Part shown: positions 27,275-37,600 of the stretch, in pieces
How the letters are laid out: the number at the start of each line of letters is the position of its first letter
Position numbering within the stretch: position 1 is the first letter of the stretch
From: Pseudomonas sp. R4-35-07
Lineage (GTDB): Bacteria; Pseudomonadota; Gammaproteobacteria; Pseudomonadales; Pseudomonadaceae
DNA: 64,000 bases
Assembly (NCBI RefSeq): GCF_003852235.1
Contig: NZ_CP027732.1
Span: 3,720,001-3,784,000, forward strand
Reading direction: 5' to 3'
The notes under the pieces: generated by a model
What the model saw: only the letters and a program-made list of their open reading frames with translations
Databases searched by the model: none
Told to the model about the DNA's origin: nothing
Program-made: the position numbers and the translations under genes

Positions 27275-28629
27275 CGCGCGTCCTGTACTGGAACATCGAG
27301 AGCTTCGGCTATAACAAGATCCGCCCTTTGAGCACCAAGCGGAACCGCGCCGGGGCGTTTATTCCCGACCTGAACGCTGCCGACCGACTGGCGCTGATCC
27401 TGGCCCATATCACCGCGTTCAACCCGGACATCTTTGTGGTGGTAGAGACCGCCAGTGGCCCGAGCCACGGCCCAGGCTCACTGATTTCGCCAACCGGCGG
27501 CTGGCAAGGTTGCGTGGAGCTGTTGTTGCGCATCCGCAACCTGACCGGCCTTGACTGGAACCTGGTGCCGCCTCTGGTGGTCGGCCAGGCCGGGCGAGCC
27601 GAGGGTGTCGCGGTGTTCTACAAACCGGTGATCCCGGCGGGCCCCGGCGTGGCGGCCGGCAGACGCTTGTTCACCGGCCCCAACGCCTGGTCACCGGCGG
27701 CCAATGGCATCAGCTTCAACCCCACCGTTTTGCCCGCGCCCGCCGCCGGCAACTACCCGCCGCTGCAGACCAACGCTTGTTTTACCGTCGCCGGTCGCGC
27801 TATTCCCCCTACCGCCCTGAACCCCGGCAACCTGTCCGAAAGCCGGTGCGCGGCGCGGGTCGATTTCGTCGATAACCTCGGCGCGCCCCTCAACTATGGC
27901 GGCCTGCGCGAACCCTATATGGTGACGTTCTGTGAAACCGTCGACGGCCCGCCCGTGGTGGTGCAGCGCAACCTCACGCTGTTTGCCATCCATTCGCCCC
28001 CGCAGTACGTGGCGGCCAATGCCTACCTCAACGGTCTGGCCAACGTGCGTGACATCAGCGCCGCCCTGGGCGCGTTGGAAACCCGGGTCATCACCGGTGA
28101 TTTCAATGTCAACCTGCTGAGCCAGACCGGCAATGATCCACTGCGCTACGCCCCGCTCACGGGCCTGGGTTACGCCCTGCAACTGCAGCCACCGGCCGCG
28201 GCCCCGCCTCCAGCCCTGGATGCCTACATGGGCTATTTCGCCACCCACCTCAAGAGCAAGAAATCGACGATCTTCTGGTCGACCAACGTGGGCGCCGTGC
28301 CTTATCCGGGTTACCGCTACATCGGTTCGTCGAGCAGCAGCAACCTGTATTCGATCGACAACATCCTGGTACGTGGCGGCGCGGCCGGGAACTTCACCAT
28401 CGCCAATACCGTGGTCGGCACGCCGCTGAATGTGGTCAACCCCGCGCCTGGCGGTGCGCCCGTGGGCATGGTGGCCATCGCCAGCGATTTCCAGGCGCCT
28501 CCGCTCGGCTGGCCGCCATCACCGGCGCCGGCATTCGCCGCTGGCGACCGGCAACGTTTTCGTGGCTGGCGAAACATGGGGCACATCCGCTCCACCAGCG
28601 ATCACCTGGCCCTGTTCGTGACGGTCTGA
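27271..28629 (+). CDS. Endonuclease/exonuclease/phosphatase (DNase I-like) family protein
   Basis: A 452-residue protein whose start overlaps the previous stop as ATGA. The fold's catalytic landmarks are present in order: N8 in VLYWNIESFG, E59 in FVVVETASG, the AIHSPPQY block, ITGDFNVN near residue 275, and TSDHLALFV near 443. These match the EEP superfamily (PF03372), which cleaves phosphodiesters in DNA, RNA or lipids with Mg2+. No signal peptide is visible. Several Pro/Gly/Ala-rich loops make it longer than typical members (about 300). The substrate is unknown. Encoded between two giant proteins, it may be the enzymatic part of the cluster. Confidence 0.85.
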   Translation: MTRVLYWNIESFGYNKIRPLSTKRNRAGAFIPDLNAADRLALILAHITAFNPDIFVVVETASGPSHGPGSLISPTGGWQGCVELLLRIRNLTGLDWNLVPPLVVGQAGRAEGVAVFYKPVIPAGPGVAAGRRLFTGPNAWSPAANGISFNPTVLPAPAAGNYPPLQTNACFTVAGRAIPPTALNPGNLSESRCAARVDFVDNLGAPLNYGGLREPYMVTFCETVDGPPVVVQRNLTLFAIHSPPQYVAANAYLNGLANVRDISAALGALETRVITGDFNVNLLSQTGNDPLRYAPLTGLGYALQLQPPAAAPPPALDAYMGYFATHLKSKKSTIFWSTNVGAVPYPGYRYIGSSSSSNLYSIDNILVRGGAAGNFTIANTVVGTPLNVVNPAPGGAPVGMVAIASDFQAPPLGWPPSPAPAFAAGDRQRFRGWRNMGHIRSTSDHLALFVTV

Positions 28630-28645
28630 TTCAAGGAGAAGACAG

Positions 28646-31600
28646 ATGGCCAACAATCCACTGAGCAACCTCGCCGCGGCACTGACTCGCGATGCCGGCG
28701 CCCCGATCCTCCTCACCCGTGACTACCTGATCGCAGGCCTGGCGGATGCCGGCGTCAGCGTTTCCGACAATCTGGACAGCGACCTCAATGCGGCCTTCCA
28801 ATCGTCTGTCGCCGGGTTGTCGATCAGCCTGACCGCGCAAAGCGTGCAACCGCTGAACCCGACCAGCCAGACGTTCAAGGTCACGGGCGTCAGTGCGCGG
28901 TTTCTGCAACAGGACGTGCAGCAGGGGCTGGTGCTGACCTTCGGCCTGAGCGGCATCGACGGCGCGCAGGCCCTGAGCCTGGAGATCGTCACCACGCCGG
29001 CCAGTTGGAGCTGGTCCGATCTGTCGAGTTTTGCCACCGGGATTCCCTTCAAGTGGGCCGTGATCAGCAACGCGGTGTTCACCTTCAATGACAATCTGGG
29101 TCCCTGCCAGGGTTTTGCCGCCAACCTGACGCCGCCCGCCCAGCTCAGCAATGCGGTCGCGGTGGTGCAGGGCCTAGGCTTTCCAACCCTGGCCCTGCCC
29201 TTCAGCGGCAGCATGGATTTCGCCAAGGTCGACGGGATCGATATCTTCATGCCGACCACGACCCTGCAGGCGCCTTTCCTCGGCGCGGACAGCGGCCTGA
29301 AACTGTTGTACCTGAGTGTCGATGCGCCGGTTTTCGGGTTGATCATCGGCCCACCGGAACTGCAGGACGGCGACGACCCGGCGCAAGCCTTCTACGACCA
29401 GCAGGTCAGCCTGTATCTGGGCCTCGACCTGAGCCTGACGGACCAGCGCGGTCAATCCATCGACTACCAGATGCGCGCCCTGGCCCAGATCAACAATGGC
29501 AACGCGTTCAATTTCTACCTCGGTCACAGCGACGACGGCAGCGCGCTGTTGACCCCGGCCACGGTCATCGACCTGCTGGACAACAAAGGCAGTTTTTTCA
29601 CGGGAACGCCACCGGTCTTGCAGCAGTTCCTCTCCGGGATCGGCCTGCGCAGCCTCAGCCTCAGCGGCACCACCAGCCCCAGCCTGGCCCTGAGCAGCGC
29701 CAGCGTGACCTTGGGCGCAGACCCGACGGTGATCAATGTCGAGCACCCTTGGGTCCCCTTGCAGGACCCGACCAACCAGTTGGTTTTCGGCGTCACCGAT
29801 TTCGAGTTGGTATGGGGCATCAACTATCTTCCCCAGGGCAGTGCCTATAGTTTTCTGTTCCAGACCCAGTTCCTGTTGTTGCCCGAGGTGTTCAAGGGCA
29901 AGACCACCGGCGAAAACGGCCTGTTCTTCGTCCAATTCAATTCCGACCTCCAGTTGCTTGCACGTTTCGACGGTACCGCCAATCTCAACGACCTGATTGC
30001 CACGCTCACCCTGGGTTTGATCCGCATTCCCAAAAGCTTCGTCGATGCCTCGCTGTCCGACGTAGGCCTGAGCCTTGACGTGGGCGCCAAGAGCTACGCC
30101 TTCAACGCCGGCTTCGAACTGGACCTGAACCTGTTCACGCTCGACGGCCTGCCGATACTCTCGGTCACCGACGGTCAGCTTTATATCAAGGCCACCACCC
30201 CCACCAGTGCCAGCGGTGTCGCCAATACCGCGCCGGTCACCACTTACCAGGCAGGCATCGGCGGACTGGTCGGCATCGGGCCGTATTTCGCCAACGCCAG
30301 CATCGACTATGACGGCACCGAGTCCCCAGCCACCTGGACCGTCGCCGCACGGCTGGCGCAACCGGTGGATGTGCAACAGCTGGTCAGCCAATTCCTCAGC
30401 TTCGGTGGCGCCTTCACATTCCCCGACTTCCTGCCCGGCACCCTGCTGGTCGACACGCTTGAGGTGGACGCCACTCTTGCCACCGGTGCCACGCCGATCG
30501 ACCGCTACACCGTCGCCGGTAGCCTGCGCTGGACCTTCAACCTGGGCCAGGCCTTCAGCGTCGACACCCTGGCCACCCTGAGCCTGAGCTACGACGCCAG
30601 CAAACCCGCCCAGCAGCAGTACAGTGGCAGCGCCACTACGCTGTGGGATTTCAGCTTCCTCAACGACAGCGTGCTGCTGGGCTATAGCTTTGCGCCCGAC
30701 AATCAGGGCAGCAATGCCCAATTGAGCCTGTCCTGGGAAGGCTTGACGGCGATTTATCAGGTCGACAAGAAAACCCTGACCTTCACCCTGAAAAACTGGA
30801 GCCTGGGGCGTCTGATCCAGAAACTCATGCAGTCCCTGGGCGACCCCTACTTCACGCTCGACTCACCCTGGGACGTGCTCAACCAGGTTTCCCTCGACGG
30901 CCTGTCGCTGGTCATCAGCCTGGAAACCAGCAACGGCAGCACGCCGACCATCGCCGCCAAATACACCCTGGCGAGCAAGATCGACCTGGGCTTCATGAGC
31001 ATCGACGGTCTGGTGTTCGAACGCAAGAAGGTCGACGGCGTCGACAAAATCACCCTGGGCATCGACGGTTCCTCTGTGTTCAAAGGCAACAATCCCGAGG
31101 AACAACAGGACTGGAGCAACCTGCTGGATCCCCAGAAAGGTCAGCCCGTGGACAAGCTGCCTTCGGTTCCGGGCCAAGGTACGGACTATTTCAGCCTACC
31201 GTTGCTGGTACTTGGCCAACGCGTGGCCATCAGTGGCTACGACAGCTTCGCTAATACCAAAGCGGTGATCGACGCCTTGAAAGCGGTGCCTTCAACCACC
31301 GGCTCCAGCAACCCGCTGAACCCTGGCGACAGCGGTACCAAGGGCACGCCGTACTACAACCGCAACAGCGACTGGCTGATCGCCGGGCAACTGTTGCTGC
31401 TCAAGACCGGCAAGGACTGGACCGTCGACCTGATGCTGGTATTCAACGACCCCAACCTCTACGGCCTGCGCCTGGCCCTTGCCGGAGAGAAGGCCAAGGC
31501 GCTGGGTAATCTGGTGCTCGACATCCTCTACAAGAAAATCACCGACGATGTGGGCGTCTACCAGATCGAATGGACCTTTCCCGACAGCATCCGCAACCTG

Positions 31601-34600
31601 AACTTCGGTGCGGTATCGATCGTGCTGCCGGAGATCGGAGTGAAGATCTATACCAATGGCGATTTTTTCATCGACATCGGCTTCCCCTACAATCTCGACT
31701 TCAGCCGCTCGTTCTCGATTAGCGCGATCGTCTACGGCGTGCCAGTGCTGGGTGCCGGTGGTTTCTACCTGGGCAAGCTCTCGTCGGTCACCGCGACCCA
31801 GGTACCGAAGACCACCCAGGGCACTTTCGACCCGGTGATTGTCTTCGGCCTGGGCCTGCAACTGGGCCTGGGCTACAACTTCGTCAAGGGGCCGCTCAAG
31901 GCCGGCTTCGCGCTGACGGTATTCGGCATCCTGGAGGGCACTATCGCCGCTTTTCACGCCTATCGCCCGTCCACCGCGCTGGTCACGGCCAACGGCAGTG
32001 TGCAGGACGACTACTACTTCAAGATCCAGGGCACAGTCGGGGTCATCGGCCTGCTCTACGGCAGCATCGACTTCGCGATTATTTCGGCGGCGGTCAACGT
32101 GCGCATTACCCTGTCGCTTTCGCTGACGTACGAGAGCTACATGTCAATTCCTATCGCGGCCCGAGCCACGGTGGAAGTCAGCGTCAAGGTCAAGATCGAC
32201 CTGGGATTGTTCAGTTTCAGCATCAGCTTTTCATTCCATGCCGACGTCTCGGCGCGCTTTGAGATCAATGCCCTCAACAGCGGCCCGGCTCCCTGGGCCG
32301 AGCCGACCGCGCTGCTGGCTCGCCAGGCTCGGCATCTGCAGCTCGCCGGCCAGCGACGGGCCGTCACACCCAAGGCAATGTCGGTGCCGCGCAGTGCAAC
32401 CAAGCCGGCATTGAACCTGTACGCGACGCCGCAATTCACCGTGATGTGCAACGAAGGCGTGAACAGCTACAGCGGCCAGCAAGGTGCTTTCGTGTTCCTG
32501 TTGACCATGGACGCACCGTCCCCGACTCAACACACACGGCAGGCGGTTGGCTCCAGTAGTTTCGAGCGCTTGTGCGCCGATTACCTGCCGTGGCTGATCG
32601 GCACCCTGGGCTCAGCCAGAAGCGAGCAGGACACCCTGGCCGACATCCTCGGCACGTTGGTGGACAAGGCCCTGCTGGAGGTGGATATCGAACGCCTTGC
32701 CGACCTGGCCAACCCGCCGTTCGGCATCAGCGAGTTGTTGACGTTCCTGTCGTCCTTCGACGTCAGCATCACCTTGCCCGACGCTGCCAACCAGGCGCAG
32801 ATCAAGCAGGTGCTGGAGGCCGGCTCGGTGCTGTTCCCGGTCTTCGACGGCCTGTCCCTGGACGTCCCCCTGGCGAACGCCGGCAGCGCGACCCTGGACT
32901 TTCTCCAGTACGTGGGCACCAACAGCACCTATCGCAGCAACGTCGCGCAGTTATTCAAGGAACTGGCGGCCGTTGTCACGGCCAAGGATGAGCGCAGCGC
33001 GCCGCCGCTGCGCGCTGCAGACGATGCCAACGAATCGATGGCCGCCGTGATTTTTACCGATGCCTTCATGGTCATCGGCCGGCAACTGTTGCAGGTCGCC
33101 CTCAATGCCTTTGACGACTACGCCTATGCCACGGCCAACGGCAACTCCATCGAGCAGATTCTGCAATGGACCAATGAAGCACGTGGCAACAGCCTGACCC
33201 TCGACGATATTGTCCGGCCCAATGCCGAAGTCGCCTTGACCGGTGGGCTGACTCTGAACATCCCTCTGCCCGCCTATACCCTGCAAAGCAGCGACACCCT
33301 GGCAAGCGTCGCACGGGCCTGGTCCGACAGCGCCGTGCCAGCCCGTTGGACGACCACTGCGGCGGGTTTGATCCTGGCCAACGGCAACTCGACGGTGATT
33401 GCCGCCGGTCAACTCATCAGCCTGATGGTGGGCAACGACATTCACCAATACACCACGGGCCCCGGAGAAACGTTCAACAGCCTGGCCAGGGCCCTGGGAA
33501 TCGACCTGCCCGCACTGGCCATGGACAGCGCGCTGTACATCATGGCCGACCTGCTGTTGCCGGGCCAACCGTTGCTGCTGCCGAGCCTGGCGTACCAGAC
33601 CGCCGCCGGCGACAGCCTGAACAGCAGCGGCGCACGCTTTGGCGTGAGTGCCATGGCCCTGTTCAGCGATCCGCTGTCCGGCAACGTCAGTGTCGGGCCG
33701 CTATTTGCCACGCAACAGATCACCCTGACAGCCCTCAATAGCCTCTTTACCCAAGACCTGTGGGCCGTGGTGGTGGGCACCGATCAACTGGCCCAATTGG
33801 CCGGCATGCTTTCGCGCTTTTTGGCCTATGGCCTGCGCCTGCCGTCGAACCCGGCGGGCATGGGCGGCCTGAGCCTCGGCGCGCAATTTCTCTACCCAAA
33901 CAACCAGAGCGCCTATGGTCTCTATCAACTGACCGGCCAGCAGTTCCCCACGCCAACCGACCAGATGCCCGGGACTGACTTCCCCATCAGCCTGAGCCGG
34001 GACGCCAGCAGCCATGGTGTCGACTTGTCGTTCGTAACGATCGCCGGCGGCAGCAGCGGCTCAATGAACCTGAACGAGGCCTACAGCAACCTTTGCGTGG
34101 TGCTGGCCTACGCGCAAAACCGCAAGTTCCAGCCGGCACCGAGCATCAGCCTGCTGCCGACCGTTGCCCGCAGCCCGAAAGACTATGCGGTTAAAAGCAT
34201 CTCCCTGTGGTCGACCGCTGACCTGCAGCAGTTGCGTGACCTCTGCCAGCCGAACCTGCGAGCCTCAACCGAAGAGGCGCCCAGCGTGCAACCGATACTC
34301 TGGTCCCTGCCGGATGGCCTGGTCCGGCTGAGCAACCAGCGGGTGGGCTGTCTCGCCCCGCAACTGCCTGATCTCTCGCAGCAACTGCCCTACCTGCCGG
34401 CCTTCACCCCCTGGGAAGTTTCAACCGACCCCGCGACCCTCGAAACCACGCGCCGCGAAATAGCCTCCTACAGCTACGCGACCCGGGTTGACTTCACCAT
34501 CAAGCGGCTGCCCCAGGCCCAGCCCGGCGTCATTGCCAGCGATGGCAGCAGCCTGGCGTATACCTACCAACTGCTCGGCCCTTCGGCCACCGATGCGCAA

Positions 34601-37600
34601 TTACTGGAGCGCCTGTTGGGCGCGGTGAGCGAGCTGGGTACGTCAATCATCAGCGGCCAGTTCCTGCTGATGCCCCAGGGCAATGCCAAGGCCAGCAACC
34701 TGCTGAGTCAGGCACAGAGCGACTTCCTCGCGTTCCTGACGCAGACCAACCTGTCGACCGAAACCAACCCGCCACCCGACTTGATGACCCCGCGCACAGC
34801 CGACGACGCGGGGCCGCGTGGCATCCTCAATCCTCCCCAGGAAGTGGTAAAACTGCTCTGGGAACTGTCTACCGTCCGTTCGGGCGGCTACTACTTGAGC
34901 TATTACGACGTGATCGCCGCCAGCGGGTTGCCCGATGGGATTTTCGACGACAGTGGCACGGCGACCCTGACCCTGGTAATGACCTATCCACGGGGTGCCC
35001 TGCTAGGCCGCCTGTGCAACTTCATCAATGCCTTTGCCACCACCGATACGGTGATCCAGCAAGGCAGCCACATGGCCCTGCGCTCGGCCAGCACCGCCGG
35101 TGTCAGCCAGCCGACCCGCGCCAGTGACAGCCTGGAAAGCCTGGCGACGTTCTACGGTATAGGCTCCGGCCGCATTGCCGAACTCAATCCGGGCGCGACC
35201 CTGACCACGAACGCACAAGTACCGATAGACGGCATCATTCACTTGGTGACACCGGCCGACTCCAGCGCAGGCAATGGCGTGCCTGCGGCAATCCTCGACA
35301 ATCTGGCCCGCTACTACTCGGTGGGGGCACTGCAACCGGTCAGTGCAGCGCAGATCGCGGCCCTCAACCCCGGCGTCAGCGCCGCCAGCACCGTGGCGCT
35401 GTTCATCCCGGCACTGGTCTATGTTGTTGACGGCAGCCTTGCACCGGGTAACAGCCTGCGGTCCCTGGCCGACTACTACGGACTCGATCTCGATGCACTG
35501 GCGGTCGGCGCCGAGCGGGTAGTCGGGCTGCTGGCCAGCGGCAGTGCGTTGACGCTGAATACCCGGACCTTCGATTTGCAAGCGGTGTTCAACCAAGGCA
35601 ATGCCGCTTTCAGTGTCCTGCGTGACAACCCGCCACCGGTGGATTCCCCGAGCGTGGACCCGGACGGTTATGCCAGTGCCTACCTGTACAACCTTTACTC
35701 GGTGCTGAGTGCAGGCATCGATGGCTCGCCCTGGTACAGCGCCAGCGACCTGGCCCTGCCCTTCGGGCCACAGCGGCCGGACATTGGGGCGGATGAACTT
35801 GAGGCGCAAATCCATCGTCGAGCCATGCGCAACCCGCAGAGCCGACGCGAGGCCCTCAACGCTCTGGCCGAGGACAGCCAGTACTTCTATCAGCAAACCC
35901 TCGGCCTGGCCCGCCGCGCCACCAGCAATGCCGCCCCGCAGCCGGTGGACCCAGGCCTGCCGTCCGCCTCCGACAACCCCTATCGAGGTGTGGGCAGCTT
36001 CGCCCAGGTGAACCTCTCCTGGCTGGACATCTTTGGCAACATCACCGTGACGCCCTTCCAGCAGCCGCCGCCCGGCTACAGTGGCAGCCTCAACCATCCT
36101 CCGCTGCCGTTGCGCTACAACGATCGCCTGATCGCCCTGTCGGCCTGGCCCAACACCCGCGCCTTCTACACCTATGAAGCCGCTGCCGGCGGCGTGCAAC
36201 TGGTTATCCACCTGAGCCTCGACACCTCCAGCTACGACCCGGCCGGCGGCGGCGACATCAAGGTCCAGGCCGGTAAGGATCTGGAGATGTTCAACCTGAT
36301 CTACTACCAACTGAACCAGACCTACCAGGACTTGAACCTGCCCTGGTGCAACGGCCGCGCGGTCAGCGTGGAACTGGTCAACAGCCTGTTCGCCCAGCCG
36401 CTGAGCCAGCTTGACATCAGCCAGTCGCAGCCGTTGCTGGACTACATCAACGGGGTGATTCTGTACCTCGGGCAATTGACCCAGGGCGCCGCTGCAGCAC
36501 CACCCGCTACCGTGCGCCTGTGCCTGGCAGTGGATATCGATAACCTCGCGCCCGGCTCGATCCTGCCCCTGAGCCTGACCCTCAGCCTGCGGCGGGTCTC
36601 GACCCTGGTGGCGCCGGATGTCGCCGGCCTGGCAGGCGGCGTGGCGGTGACCAGTACGCTGCTGCCGGTTCCCGATCCAGTGACCGCCAGCACCAGTGGA
36701 TATAGCGTGTTCGCCGCAGCCTTCGAGGCGCTGTTCCTGCGCCCCGGCGCCTGGCTGACACGGGTCGGCAGCGGCACCGCAGACCCCGGCAGCACGCCGG
36801 ACGGACGCAGCCAGACGCTATGGGCCGTCCGTTTCGCCGAGCAGGACGGCGCGGCAGGTATTCGCTACCGCATCGATCCGGTCCCAGGCTACTTCGCAGC
36901 CCGGCCGATCGCTAACAGCCTGACCTCCGACAGCGTGCAGATCTACCCCACCTACCGGCCGGACCAGCCGTTCCCTGGCGATGACCTGGCGACACTCAAC
37001 CTCACGGGCGTCGATCAGAACCTCTGGTTCGAAACCGCCCTCAAGGCCATCGACGGCTTCCTGTCACCCACCTATGCCCCCTCGGTGTTCCTGCTCGACA
37101 CCCTGCTGGGCAGCAAGGACCCGCTCAAGGACGGTTATCTCGGCAAAATCCTCAGCGCCAAACAGGTGCTGGCTGACGATATCGCGTCCACCCTGGAACC
37201 GGTGCTATCGGCAGGTCCGCAAGACGGGGCAACCCGGGCCGCAGCGGCTGAAAAACTGCGCCAGGCCCTGCTCAACCAGCTGTACTCGGCCTACAGCACC
37301 ACCGCTATCGTCGGCTTCTGCGTGCAAGGCAGCGCGACCGACCAAACGTTGTCGCTGTACGGCCAGCCGACCGTTTCGGGTTCCAGTCAGTCAACGCCCG
37401 GCACAGGGAACGACAACTACGCCTTCGGCAGCGGCCGCATTCGCTTGCAGGCTTCGGTTGGCGAAAGCGCCCTTGCGTTTGTGTTCAATTCCCGCAACGA
37501 GGCAGCAAGGAGCTATGTACCACTGGAACTGGCGTTGCAGGTCAGTCACCTGGAACACGACATGCGCAGCGTCCCGGGGATCAGCGGCTACACCCAGTCG

